64,000 bases of DNA from Cycas panzhihuaensis. Taxonomy: Eukaryota > Cycadophyta. The stretch covers positions 84,947,741 through 85,011,740 of the forward strand of contig CM041465.1 in NCBI GenBank assembly GCA_023213395.1, in the 5' to 3' direction. The translations under genes were made by a program, and so were the position numbers. This document shows positions 11,170 through 22,964 of this stretch, one piece after another (positions within the stretch are counted from its first letter, which is position 1; each line of letters begins with the position of its first letter). Below the pieces are notes generated by a model, which searched no databases, was not told the DNA's origin, and was given only the letters and a program-made list of their open reading frames with translations.

Positions 11170-11715
11170 TAACAATGAAAATTTCAAGCTTATAGCTAAA
11201 AGTTTAAATAGGAAGGAGTTTATGAAAAGAGTTTAAATAATTTATTTTTGGTTGTTATTATGGTGATTTGTAATGCTTACTATAGTGACTTTATAACTTC
11301 CTTTGTTCTTTTGTATTCATGCAAGTAATATAAGGTATATGGTTTGAATAGTATATAGGCCCTTCAATAAACTTCTTAGTCAATACTAATCACTTAATCT
11401 AATTCCTCATGGCATTAACTACATGGTTTCATCGTACTAATAGATGCAATAATCGTGCTGAGGTGTTTAAAAAGGGTAGCTTCCAAGCACTAGCCATTAT
11501 CTAGTGTATTATAGATTTTTGGTAATTAATAAGTAACCTACTCTAGGATAGAGAGAAAGCCTAATAGGGTCATTTTATATACCTAAAGGTATATGGAGGC
11601 TAGTTTCTATATGCTAGTATTGTTTAAGACCTATATAAGTAGGTATCTTGCTTTACTTCATATACTAGTATATACCTAAGTACGTTTGGTCAAAGAATAT
11701 AACATACTAACACCT
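11099..11715. other. Possible Gypsy-1 5' LTR remnant
   Basis: AT-rich with no coding pattern. The position just beyond the putative primer site suggests LTR sequence, but the partner LTR is outside the window and the outer end is not recognisable. Confidence 0.25.
11134..11164. repeat. (TC)n microsatellite
   Basis: Uninterrupted CT dinucleotides, about 15 copies. Confidence 0.95.
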
Positions 11716-12024
11716 TGTAACTACTTTAATATAAACAAAAAACTAAGAAGATGGAGGCATATAGAATGGGAGACGGGAGTGAAGTGTACTAAAGACAAAT
11801 AAGATTACACCATAGGGTGTCTAAACTAATAGTATTTCATTTATATGAGATGATCCCAATAATACATAGAGAGGGGTATTTATAGCTATACCCTCACCCT
11901 CTTTCTATAATATTATATCCTCCTACCTATAAGCTAGTCTATCCTCTATTTCTCTATTATTTAATTCCCATATCCTTCACTAGTCTTAATCTCCTACTAA
12001 TTAACCTACATGTGGTAAAGCTCA
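11716..12024 (-). repeat. LTR-X 3' LTR
   Basis: Aligns with 21105-21421 throughout. The left edge, at TGTAACTAC, is an estimate. Confidence 0.65.
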
Positions 12025-12061
12025 CTACATTCCACCCCCACCCCCCTGCGGCCCCCCTCTT
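12025..12061 (-). other. LTR-X polypurine tract
   Basis: The plus strand is a near-continuous run of C and T (CACCCCCACCCCCCTGCGG and flanks), giving a G-rich tract on the minus strand immediately before the LTR. Confidence 0.6.
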
Positions 12062-12594
12062 AACTTCTTTCATGGTGGCATTATCATTTGCAAGAGGAGG
12101 GAATTCAACATGCTCTTATTGATCCTCTACATCCTCTTCAATTAAGTGATGTTGGTCCTCCATAACTTATTTTAGTAAATCTACCTCACCTCTTGTTTGC
12201 TTGTGCTATTCCTTTAAATTTTTTTTGTCAAAGTTTCAATTAATGCTGACTAAGGTGGTAGGGGAGTAGAGCATATTTTAAGCTCTTTAACTAATCTCCT
12301 GAGATTAACAACTATGTTTTGTAATATCATCCTCTTTTCTTCCTCATCTCACTTGGCATGTTCTTTTGCAAGATGATGTGGATAGAGTTCTTAAATCTCT
12401 AGGTGAAGTAAGGAAATAAAGAGATCCCAAGTTACACAATATGCATCACATGACCACCATCATGCCTAATAATGAAGTTAACCTTACAATTATTCAATAC
12501 CTTCACAAACCTTGTCATACTCCTCTACAAGGCTACATGCCATTTACGGAAATCCATTAAATCATCGAGACTGAAGTAGAGGAGTTTGATCATG

Positions 12595-12639
<45 letters not shown>

Positions 12640-12820
12640 AAATTATAATAGAGATAATAGAGATATTGAGACCTCAAGAGTAATGTTTTTATAACCAAAG
12701 TATGAATGACCTAAAAAAAGTGCAAAAAATGCATTATAAAGTTCCATGTAACTATAATAATTAACTTCAAACTTTAATAGCTACCATAAGAAAGTCCAAA
12801 ATATACCATATAATAGTCCA
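12062..12820. other. LTR-X internal sequence, no recognised gene
   Basis: The minus strand has short charged open pieces (for example MPSEMRKKRMILQ near 12330) but no family I recognise. A (TC)n tract of about 20 copies lies at 12597-12638. Confidence 0.5.
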
Positions 12821-12825
12821 AATTA

Positions 12826-13163
12826 TGATGAAATTAGGGGGTAGAGGGAATATAATGAGAATGCAGAATGAGTTAACTATTAACCCATAAGAGTGGTGGT
12901 GTTGATGAACACCAAGGTCTTTAAACCCCATGAATGAATAAGTGGGACTTGAGCAATATGTGGCACACCACTCAAAGTCCACCACCAACTAACATTGATA
13001 AATGCCAGATATGTTACCACCAAGATCTAACAAAGTGCAACTAAGTGTAATTAGAATCTAACATAGAGTCACCATGACATCTTCATGAATCTTAAGTTAT
13101 TAGTCCAATATGGTTAATTAACCCAAGGCAAATATAAGCCCTAACATAGGCATTATTTCAATA
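12826..13163 (-). repeat. Copia-2 3' LTR
   Basis: It starts TGATGAAATTAG and ends TTTCAATA (CA changed to TA). It aligns over its full length with the 5' LTR, including GAGTGGTGGTGTTGAT. Confidence 0.9.
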
Positions 13164-13180
13164 TTTCTCCCCCATAATTC
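13164..13180 (-). other. Copia-2 polypurine tract
   Basis: Minus-strand TTATGGGGGAGAAA lies directly before the 3' LTR and is a typical copia purine tract. Confidence 0.75.
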
Positions 13181-13189
13181 CCATTTGGG

Positions 13190-14560
13190 GAGACTCCAAG
13201 TTTATCTTTGAATTTGATAAATTTTATCTTGCCAAGTACCTTTGTGAATATATTTGCCACCTATTCTTCTATGCTGCAATAAATTAATTATAGTTTGCTT
13301 TGTTATTCTAATTCTCTGATGAAGTGAAGCTCTGTTTTAATGTGCTTTATCCTTCAATGAAACATTAGATTCATAGTCATTTAAATTATTCTTTGATTAT
13401 CATAAAGCAATTGAGTGGAACTAACTATTTCTTCCTATAAATCCTATAACAACCTTCTAAGCTAAACTATTTCACATGATCTTGCTATAGTTGTTTTATA
13501 CTCTATTTTTGCAATAGATAAAGATACCGTGGCTGGTTTCTTTAAACTCCATACAACTATAGATAAACCCAAATTGAATGTATAATGAGAGGTAGATTTC
13601 TTGTCATCTACATAAGCTGCCTAGTCTATGTCTGTATAGCCAACTAATCTGTAGTCCCCTAATGACCTATAATATAATACATATCTAACTTTACCCTTTA
13701 GATATATGGGAATTCTTTTGGATATTTGCTAATATTTTATCTTAGGCTCATGCATGAAATTAGAAACCATACTGATTGCATGTATAATATCTGGTTTAGT
13801 TGAAGTTAAGTAAATTAAACTCCTAATTAATTACCTATAGAGTGTAGGATCAACTGATTCTAATTCCTTAAATTTGGACAACTTCAATCCAACTTCTTTT
13901 GGAGTTATAAGTGGATTCCAATCATTCATGTTAAACTTGTGTAATAGGTCCAATGTATATTTCCTTTAGGAGATAAATATTCCCCTTATATCTTGCTAAA
14001 CTTCTATGCCTAAGAAGTAATGCATTAGTCCTAAGTTTGTCATCTCAAATTCCTTGTACATTTCCTTTTTAAATATTTGGGACAAATGATCATTATTCCT
14101 AGTGTATACCAAGTCATTAATATATAAGTTCATAATAAGTATAGAAATTCCTTCTAATTTGATATATAAATTGGGATCAAATTAACTTCTTTGGAATCTC
14201 TTATCCTTAAAATATTTGTCAATCCTATAGTACCATGCTCTAGGCACTTGCTTAAATTCATATAAGGCCATTTTAACTTTGTAGACGTTATTTTCTTCTC
14301 TTTTTACTTTAAACCATTTAGGTTATTAGACATATATTTCTTTATTTATAGAGTCATTTAAGAAGGTACATTTTACATCTATTTTATGTATTGTCCAACC
14401 TTGCTATGCATCTAAGGCCATCATTAATCTGACTATTCCTAATCTTGCAACTGGTGCAAATGTCTCATTGTAATTTATGCCTTTAATTTAAGCATAGCCC
14501 TTTGCAACTAACCTTGAGTTATATTTATTAATAGTTTGATCTTATTTATACTTAGTCTTA
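13190..14560 (-). pseudogene. Copia-2 reverse transcriptase and RNase H
   Basis: Minus-strand blocks in order: LVAKGYA and INYNETFAPVARL (about 14470-14530), KIDVKCTFLN (near 14360), ALYEFKQVPRAWY (family YGLKQAPRAWY, near 14250), the palm motif as LYINDLV (YVDD changed to YIND, near 14115), then RNase H blocks DDKKSTSHYTF, IEYKTT and RIKHIKTELHFI down to about 13290. All domains of copia RT-RH are present in order, at about the usual length, but stops are frequent and the second palm Asp context is altered. It is the most complete pol in the window. Confidence 0.85.
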
Positions 14561-14699
14561 TAGACCCATTTACTTCTAATGGTATTTTTACTAGGTGGTA
14601 GATCTACTAACTCCCATGTATCATTTTTCACTAAGGCATTATACTCTTCCTTCATTACTTTCTTCTATTTACCTCATCCTTTGAGACATTTTAGTCTTT

Positions 14700-15740
14700 C
14701 TCTTAAAGTTGTTGTCCAAAATATTTGAAAGGTTATGTGTCCTTTGTGCCCACTTAGAGATCCTTTGATTTGAAGTAGAGGGTCCTACTTCATTTATATT
14801 AGGTATATTTATATCCTTAGTATTTAATTCCATCTCAACTATGATATTTTTCCCTTTATTTTTTCTTAATCACTTCTTCCTATAAAATTTATCTTCTTTA
14901 AAGATAATATCCTTGCTTATAATCATCCTTTTACCTTTTAGATCATAAAGTTTATATGATCTAGAAGAGTCACTATATCCTATAAAGATACCTTTGATAC
15001 TTTTGTCATCTAACTTCATTCCCCTTTAATCTGGGATATGTGCAGAAGCTATGCACCAAAAAATCCTTAAGTGTTTGATGCTTATCTTATAATCTATCTA
15101 AGCTTCTTCTAGTATAACCCACCTAACTACTTTAGTGGTACACTTGTTTACCATATAAATAATTGTATGTACAACTTTATCCTAATATTCATTTAAAAGT
15201 TGCTTGTCCTTAAGCATACTTTTGGCAATTTTAATCATTATTCTATTCTTTTTTTTAATAACCCCATTTTGTTTTGGAGTGTAAGGATATATAAGTTATT
15301 TTCTTATGCCACAATACTTGCAATTAGCTTTGAATTTATTTGAAATGAATTCTCCCTATTATCTAATCTAAGGGTTAAAATTCTAAGTCTACTTTACCTT
15401 TTCACCATAGTTTTAAAAAGTCCATGAAACAATGTAAAGCATCTAACTTGAATTTGATGAAGTAGACCCATGATATCATTATGAAGTTGTCAATAAATGC
15501 CATAAAAATATTAGTACCTCTAAGTGAGGGCACATCCATTAGCTTATATAAGTCTGCGTGTATTACTTGGAGGGGCTCATTGGCCCTATAACTTTCATTG
15601 GGAAATCCTTCCCTTTGTTGCTTACTAAGTATACATCCTTCACATAGTTCCTTTCTAGGTTTACTAGTAGGTAGTCTAATCACTATATCCATTCTCTTTA
15701 TTAAGCCCAAACTATTGTAATTTATATGGCATAGTCTTTT
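14700..15740 (-). pseudogene. Copia-2 integrase
   Basis: An open stretch at 15402-15710 encodes CEGCILSKQQREGFP (pre-integrase Cys/His region), PLQVIHADLYKLM and FIDNFIMISWVYF, where the first catalytic Asp is kept. LRLDNREN near 15365 corresponds to LRTDNGGE. Below 15300 a KTKWGY then KKNRIM pattern matches PQQNGVVERKNR with the Glu lost. IAKSMLKDKQL follows. Stops break the domain after the first third. Confidence 0.8.
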
Positions 15741-15743
15741 GTG

Positions 15744-16160
15744 TCATGTTTCAATATCCACATTGGTTGATGCCTTTAAGGCATAATAGTCTATTAGGAG
15801 TATGAGTAGTTTTAATAACCTGTCACTAGTCATTTGTCCTTTGGCCACAATTACTTTGTTCCTTAATTTATCTTTGATGGTACATTCCCCATTATCAAAG
15901 ATCACTTTGTATTTATGTTCCATCATTTGACCCATTGAAAGCAAATTATTCTTAAGGGTTGGAACTTGTAGCACATTATTTATATACCTAGTTTCTCCAA
16001 AATAAGTTTATATAGAGACATTTCTTTTTCTAATAGCTACTTGAGTGGTGCTATCTCCAAATATAATTTTACTTTTCTTAGCATTATCTAATTCCTTAAA
16101 CAACTCTTCTTTATGGGTCATGTATGTGGAACACCCTGAATTAATGTACTAGTTGTCTTC
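15744..16160 (-). pseudogene. Copia-2 protease and pre-integrase region
   Basis: Minus-strand YINSGCSTYMTHKEELF (about 16095-16150) is the copia protease active site with Asp changed to Asn. IIFGDST, then VPTLKNNLLSMGQMMEHKY (15800-15960) and DNGECTIKD follow, all standard blocks between protease and integrase. 15744-15974 is open. Confidence 0.8.
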
Positions 16161-17271
16161 TTCCTCATTAGCTATTAAACTTGAAAGAAATAATCTATCA
16201 TCTTATCTTTCCTCAATAACTGTGTTAATAGTTCCTCTTTGTGAACTTAACCTTTTTGTAAAGTAATTCTTTTCTAAGTAACTATTTTTATGGTAGTAGG
16301 AACATTAGATTGCTCATCTACCCCTTTGGCTTCTACCTCTTTGTCCTTAGTTTCTCTCCTTAGGACTTTGACCTCTTCCTCTTCCTTGAGGTCTATAATT
16401 TTGGCTTTGACATTGTCCTTAATAATACCTTTGACCTTGTAGTTGATTTTTCCCTTGATAGAATTGAATTAGGCCTTATCCTTGATAGTTTCCTTAATCT
16501 TATACTTAATAGCCTTGACCTTGATGACATCCTTATGTTTGATAGCCTTACCTTTGAAATTGATTTTTAGGTTGACCCATATCTCTAGGAGATTGACCTC
16601 TATCCCTAGAACTTTATCCTTGATAAGTAGGTCAAATTTTTGCCTTAGTGGTAAAAGTATACTCAAGGAACTTGCTCCCTCTTTTCTTTCCCTCTATGGC
16701 TAGTAACATGGCACTTAACTGATCTATCTTAAGGGTATTAAGGTCCTTAGTGACCTTAATGCTAGTGGCCACCATCTCAAACCATTGGATATTACTTACA
16801 CACCTTAAGATTCTTTGAACTACTATTTGTTCACTAATTACCTCTCCTAAGGCACTCATTTAGTTGACTAGGTTTTAGATCTTTGTAATGAAGTTGTTAA
16901 CTCCTTCATTAGTGTTCATCTTTAGGTTTTTAAATGTGTTTCTTAAAGTTTGAAGCTTTAATATTATTGCTCCTTTGTATGTAGTTTTTAGTACATCCCA
17001 TACCTCCTTTGATATTTCTACTTCACTAATCCTTAGGAAAATATGATCCTCTAGTGTATAAAAGATGAATGCAAGTGCTTCATTGTCTATCTTTTCATTC
17101 TCCTTGAAGTTTTTCTTCTCTTCCTCTGTGGCATTTTGGCAAGTGATCTATATCTTGTTTCAATAAGCTCCCACATATCTTTAGCAATAAAAATTAGTTT
17201 CATATGTCTACTCTAATTAAGAAAATTTGTGCCATCAAAATTAGGCATCATAGCATTACCAATATTTGATG
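16161..17271 (-). pseudogene. Copia-2 gag with Lys-rich repeat tail
   Basis: Start near 17271 (MTSNIGNAMMPNFDGTNF, the N-terminal copia gag block). RILRCVSNIQWFEMVATSI and TLKIDQLSAMLLAIEGKK (16640-16850) match the gag segment RILRSLP...V.AI.EAKDL..L....L...L. A diverged tandem tract rich in Lys and Ile follows (about 16440-16640), then a knuckle remnant HKNSYLEKNYF near 16280 with Cys replaced by Tyr. Stops and shifts throughout. Confidence 0.7.
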
Positions 17272-19557
17272 TCATAATAAAACAATTACCTTAAAAAATG
17301 ATTATATAAAAAGTAAAAGTTCTTGCAAGAAAGTGTTAACAAAGCACTAGAAATAATCAATAAAAGGGCACTTAAAGGCAATCAAGATTTATCTCACTTC
17401 AACTTTGAAACTTAAACAAATGTTCCAATTGGGACTTAATCACCTCAAAAGTAAATTTTTATATTAATGAGAGTCTACAAACTAAAATTTGGATAGTTTA
17501 TATAAGGGGAATAATGTAGGAAGCCCATAACTAGTGCAAATTTTGAGCATAAAAAAGTTACTTTAAATGACTTCAAATGTTTTTGAAGTTTTAACTCTTA
17601 ATAGAGGATATAAAAAGGAATCCAATGCTTCATATGAGAGTCAATTCTGATATAAGATGGCCAAGATATGTATAAAAATGTCTAAGAAAAAGTTAGCCTT
17701 TTAACATATAAGGCTTAAAGAAAATTTACATCAAATAAAAATGAAATATGGTCATGTGGCCACTTATTTCATTTGGGTGGAAATGTACTTTATCTTGAAG
17801 CTAACAAAATCAAATTCTAACTTTGTTGGTGAGAGTTATGGCTGCTAGAGTAGAAATAGGTCCTAATTTTGAAACACCTTATTTGAAAATAAATTAGCCC
17901 CCTTTGAAAAAATGATTCTTGGTCACTTTCATTATTGAATGTGACCTACTAACTATGTGAGCAAGGGGTACAATGGTCATAAATGACTTGGCATCTTCAA
18001 ATAGATATTTTCCTATTCTCTATAGAAGTAATAAGAAGGCAAACAAGTGCAACTTTCTTGGATAAAATATAGATCTTTTGCTTATTGAAATAATTCAAAA
18101 CAAATATATACGACTACTAAATAAGATAAAATACGAGGGAAAATCTATGAAATATCAATATTAAAAATATATCAATATGAAAAGTAGCCCTACATTTGTA
18201 TAAAGTCTATAGCAATGTGACTATTTAAATGTTGCAACCATAAATAAAATGTTGTAACTGTAAATGAAATATTATAGTTGTAAATGATATGTTATAATTG
18301 TAAATGAAATATTGTAGCTATAAATGAGAAAAAAAGGTGATACATGATGTGCTTACTATGTCTTTGACTCTGCATAATGTTTGCACATCAATATTTTACA
18401 AAAAATACATGTATATAGTAAAACTTTGCATGAGGATGGAGCAGACCATGTGATGTGATAGCCATTAAAAAGAACACAATATAAGTGACACAAATGTTGA
18501 TAAGCCCATGATGTAAATGCTAATAAGCTCATGGTGAAAATATATATTAAATATTTTAATATTCATAGTAAGTATTACAGTCATTGCGGGGAGAGATACA
18601 TGAAAAAAAAGTGTAGGCCCGAAGAATAGTAAAGGGCTAAAAAAATAAGTTCTGCATTAATAGAGATTAAACCTATGTACTACATTAGCCACTAGTGTTG
18701 TACATGCAATGAATGAATGTTTCTAAGGTAGTGTGCTCAATTTATAGGGAGATGTAGATCCGTTGCTTTTCACTACAACTGCTAGTCGAAGAGAGCCACT
18801 CTAGAGCATTACACAACCTTTAGATCAAATCAACTCTTTGGTATGATAAATAAACATCTATTTTCTATGCCCTTGAAGTCTTCAATGCATGGATTGGAGG
18901 TCATATAACGAAGTACATTACTCATTATATGTTGGTATGGAGTGGTCTTCAAGTGCTACTAATCACATGAGACTTAAATGAAATATAAATAATATGAGGT
19001 GCCATAGATGAAGAAGTAAATAGACACAATGAGGAGTTAGTTGAGAAGAGACACGATGACCTATACAGAGTATGAAAGATGGAAGGTTATCATTGTAATA
19101 GATGTGAGTAAAAAATTTAAGCTTTTTAAAGGCCACATTTAGTTTTAGAGGTTGGTGTTTATTGGAGGCATCTGATACTCTACTAATATATCATAACATC
19201 AATTAAAGTAGATGAGAGAAAAGGATACAAGGTGACACTATAAAAAATAGGCCAGTTGAATACAACAACCAAGTGAGGGATTGGTAAATGATATCTAACT
19301 CTCATAAACATGATGTAGTTTCATGCAGTATCACTGATTAAGGCAAGTACTTCAAAAATAAAATGAATGAGATGTAAGCATTAAAAAAATATAAGATTTG
19401 TAAAATAAGAGAAGATACTGAATAACAACAAGGTACTCCTCATAGACTCCTTCGTAGATAAAATGTGACTAGTTCTCTAAACAATAGCTTTAAATGCTTG
19501 AGAAATGGTTTTGACTCCCCGAATAAAGCTCTACAAAAAGGGATGATAACTTTAGAA
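17272..19557 (-). other. Copia-2 leader of about 2.3 kb, no recognised gene
   Basis: AT-rich, no coding pattern on either strand. Around 18230-18330 the plus strand has a diverged tandem series of a TTGTA(A/G)CTATAAATGAAAT-like unit, about 20-24 bp each. Its length equals that of the leaders of the other two copia elements here. Confidence 0.5.
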
Positions 19558-19569
19558 GCTCTGATACCA
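19558..19569 (-). other. Copia-2 primer-binding site (initiator Met)
   Basis: The minus strand reads TGGTATCAGAGC exactly, two bases from the 5' LTR. Confidence 0.9.
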
Positions 19570-19571
19570 AA

Positions 19572-19910
19572 TGATGGAATCAAGGGACATAGGGAATATA
19601 ATAAGAATGTTGAATGAATTAACCATTAAATTATAAGAGTGGTGGTGTTGATAAACACTAGGCTCTTTAGACCCCATAAATAAATAAGCAGGACTCGAGT
19701 GGGATGTGGCATACCACTCAAAGGTCCACCACTAACTAGCATCAATAAATGTTGGATAAGTTATGACTAAAGATCTAACAAGTGTGACTAAGTACAACTA
19801 GGCTCTAACATAGAGTTGCCATGATATATCCACTAATCTTAGGTTATTACCCTAATGTGGGTAATCAACCCAAGGCAGATATGAGCCCCAACATGGGTAT
19901 TATTCCAACA
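19572..19910 (-). repeat. Copia-2 5' LTR
   Basis: 339 bp, TGATGG...CCAACA, followed by the target duplicate AATTA at 19911-19915. Confidence 0.9.
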
Positions 19911-19915
19911 AATTA

Positions 19916-21104
19916 AAGCCTATGAAACAATGAATCCAATGTAATAATCAAAACTAAATTCTAATTCCATATTAAGAAGATATGGCTAAAAGTGTGGAGG
20001 TAGATACACAAATTTCCTATTGACTCTTTTAATTAATCTTAAGCCCCTTAACTATTGGCTCTTGGCCACATCAATTATTCACATGATTGACTAGAAGACC
20101 TCATAAAATTGACATAACTTTAAAAAATGATTTAATGTCATTAATAAATATTATAAGTTTATGAATAATTTCCACTATCATTTATCGTACACAACCCATG
20201 TGATAAAATTCATTGTTCATAAGCTTTTGTCTATAAAATTCTTCCAAGAAAAATCTCCCAGAGTGGTCTCCTTCCTCCAAGGATATCGTATGAAATATAT
20301 GTTATATCCTTCATAGATTATAACCTTCACATAAGTGTTTAAGCGATAATGGCTATTTTGCACCACCATAGATAGTTCTCATAAATTGTAAGATTAATTT
20401 CCAACTATCTTTTGGCTAACAACTGAATAGGCTACTATGTTATGAACTAGTGATACCTTATCAGTGTATCTTCTTTGTACTACTCTAAATCATTGTTCCA
20501 TGGAGGCTTCTCAATCTACTATCTTTAGTGATGTAGATTGCTCACTATCACATGGACTACTTAATGCCATGCTTTCTTAATCTACAACTTAATGATAAGC
20601 CTCATACATAACAAATTGATATGGCTCAGGTATACAGACAACTTATATTTGTGAAACCCTTAATTTCTTGATATCCTCATAGTGTTATAGTTTTAAAACC
20701 TATCCATGAAATTCACCGACAGGTCTTCATAGATATATGGCATAGCCCAACATTGTACATGAAGTATATTTCCATCTTCAAATGCCATAAATACTAATAT
20801 CCTTTAACAATTCAAAACTTGGAATGCCTTCCACAAGAAAAAAATAGTACCTATGTATGCATGGGGCCACCTAAATATAAAGGGTTTTCCAAAAAAAAAA
20901 AGGATGAATTACAACTCAATCAATTAATAAAACCCTACTAAATAACAATTGACAAAATAACCAAAGCCAGGGTTTACATAACACCTTGTTAACTAGATAT
21001 TTAACCATATAAACCCATCTCATAAGATTGTATCTTAAAATGAAAGGAAAAAATAAATTTGGCCTCACTTAGGTCCTAATAGCACACATAGTAGACCAAC
21101 ACCA
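19916..21104. other. LTR-X internal sequence, second part
   Basis: No gene recognised. The ACACCA just before 21105 could be a primer site (minus TGGTGTTGG), but I cannot assign a tRNA. Confidence 0.4.
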
Positions 21105-21421
21105 TATTACCACTTCAATGAACATATATGAGCAAGAAACCAAAAGGATGAAAGTAGATGGAATGGAAGATGGTGGTGAAATGTACTAAAGATAAATAAG
21201 AATATGTTGTAGTATCTCCAAACCAATAATATTTCATTAATATGAGATGGCCCCAATAATACATAGAGAGGGGTATTTATAGTCATAGTCTTACCCTCTT
21301 TTCATAATATTATATTCTCCTACATATAAGTTAGCCTATCATCTATTTTTCTATTATTTAATTTCCATACCTTTACTAACCTTAACCTCCTACTAACTAA
21401 CCTACATGTGGTGAAGGCTCA
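21105..21421 (-). repeat. LTR-X 5' LTR
   Basis: Pairs with 11716-12024. The left edge is an estimate; the right end CTCA is clear. Confidence 0.65.
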
Positions 21422-21517
21422 TCGTAGAGAATGACAACTACCCATGGATTTTTAAAGACCCCTAAAATAAGGTCTCTACCTAGACTCTACACAAAATAAA
21501 ATGTTACAGGGAAGTTG

Positions 21518-21635
21518 GTTGTCTTTTCTCAATCTTTATAATTGATAGCACAAAGAGAGTACTTGAGTATAAAGTGTGTTGCCTTCCCTTAATCTTTGCA
21601 ATTAATAATGCAGAGAGAGTACTTAAGTAGAAAGT
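21518..21635. repeat. Tandem duplication, 60-bp period
   Basis: Two copies beginning GTTGYCTTYYCTYAATCTTT and ending in TAAAGT/AGAAAGT. They differ at about a fifth of positions. Confidence 0.8.
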
Positions 21636-22578
21636 AATAATAAATAAACAAAATAGAATGAGAGGGTTTAAGATTTTTTTACTATGGGAATTATTTTCCC
21701 TAAAATTCTCATTTTTTTAAAATTATGTTATGCCTTCATGTTCCTTCCAAATGGACTAGAGAACCAGGATCTAATATTACTTAGGATGATGTTTATCCTA
21801 ATATTCTTTTACACACTTGATTATATTCAAGCTTAAAGGGCATGATAATGAAACTTAAGAAGTAAATATAACAATTTTATTAGAAAAATAAAATATGATT
21901 ATGAAGAGTAGGGTTGCATAAGGCTACAAAAGATCACTAAAAGAAAACTAAAACTATATTGAAGTATAATCTCATAAGAAATGATAATACACAACCACTC
22001 TTACTTTATATTAGGTTAGTCTTAAATAGAAAAAAGAGGCTTCTTATAAAGAATATTATTGGTAGGATAAACCACTTTTAATTTCATTGGTAAACATAAG
22101 CAACCTATGCACAAAAGTTAATAGCTAGCACTAAGCACCAAGGTCCCTTATCACATGTGCTAGAAAACTTATTACATTTGTAGCATTCCTTCTAATAGCC
22201 TGGCTAGCATCTATTTATGACATACTTTGGATTACTTCAAATAAATGTTATTTATAATATCTTTGATTGATTTTAAAATATATTTTGGCTAACCTTTGTA
22301 ACTATTCTATCTAACTTTTATTCCTTACTTTAGCTAAGCTCCCTAGATCTAATCCACCCAACTATTTATAATGCTCTTCAACCTTATTCTTGGGCATCAT
22401 TATGAATTTGGATCTACTATATCTTTGGCCTTATGACTAATAGTTTAAGAGGACACCTGGCCTTGAAGAGAGATCTAGATTCAATCTTTCATACTTGTAA
22501 GCTTTTTGACATTTGGTATATACTATTTACTTGATATTTTATCCTATTTTATGTATATAGTAATGATAGAAGAATTAA
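21636..22578. other. AT-rich sequence, nothing recognised
   Basis: No ORF, repeat or domain that I can name on either strand. Confidence 0.5.
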
Positions 22579-22964
22579 TGTTAAATTCATTAATTCAACT
22601 CAGTTATTTGTAAATGTATTATATGTGTTATAAATATTAAAGTTATGTTAGTTACTTATCACATTAATGTGATAAAGTATATTGTAAGTATTATTGTCAT
22701 ATTAGTGGTTAGTTACAACTTAAGGTTGTGAGCCTAATATACATGGGGTCATATTTTCTCACATCTCATTATAATACACATGCATGTTGATCATATAAGG
22801 TGATAAATATCACCTTGTATGATCAACCTTTTACATTCCCTCATGCCTCTCTCATAACTATAAATGTTTGTATATATGAGGTAACATTGATGTAATATGA
22901 TATTAGTGATGAATGAATGTTATGATAATAATTTTAGAGGATTAATAAATTTAACCTCCTTACA
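22579..22964 (+). repeat. Possible copia LTR with internal palindrome
   Basis: It begins TGTTAAATTC and ends CTTACA, is 386 bp, and contains ACTATAAATG (22854 region) as a TATA-like site. TTGGTATT follows, matching the first bases of the Met primer site. No partner LTR or coding domain is visible, so this is tentative. Confidence 0.35.
22786..22827. repeat. 42-bp near-perfect palindrome
   Basis: Arms of 19 bp (GTTGATCATATAAGGTGAT and its complement with one mismatch) are separated by AAAT, so it could form a stable hairpin. Confidence 0.9.

Larger units (their letters stand above)
12826..19910 (-). mobile_element. Copia-2: Ty1/copia element with nearly complete pol
   Basis: LTRs of 338 and 339 bp (12826-13163, 19572-19910) are flanked by a perfect 5-bp target duplication, AATTA at 12821-12825 and 19911-19915. 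An exact initiator-Met primer site and a G-rich purine tract lie in the expected places. On the minus strand it runs gag, knuckle remnant, protease, integrase, RT and RNase H without a large deletion, although many stops occur. It inserted into LTR-X. Confidence 0.92.
11716..21421 (-). mobile_element. LTR-X: gene-poor LTR element split by Copia-2
   Basis: Direct repeats at about 11716-12024 and 21105-21421 share GAGAGGGGTATTTATAG and CTACATGTGGTRAAG and end in CTCA. A long minus-strand purine tract (12025-12061) lies just inside the left repeat, so the element reads leftwards. After removing Copia-2 the internal region is only about 2 kb and shows no convincing gag or pol, so this looks like a large non-autonomous (LARD-like) element. 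Outer LTR starts are approximate and no target duplication was found. Confidence 0.6.

Noticed and set aside
11134-12638. (TC)n tracts as part of a CRISPR-like or satellite array
   Set aside because: They are simple dinucleotide repeats with no spacers or higher-order unit.
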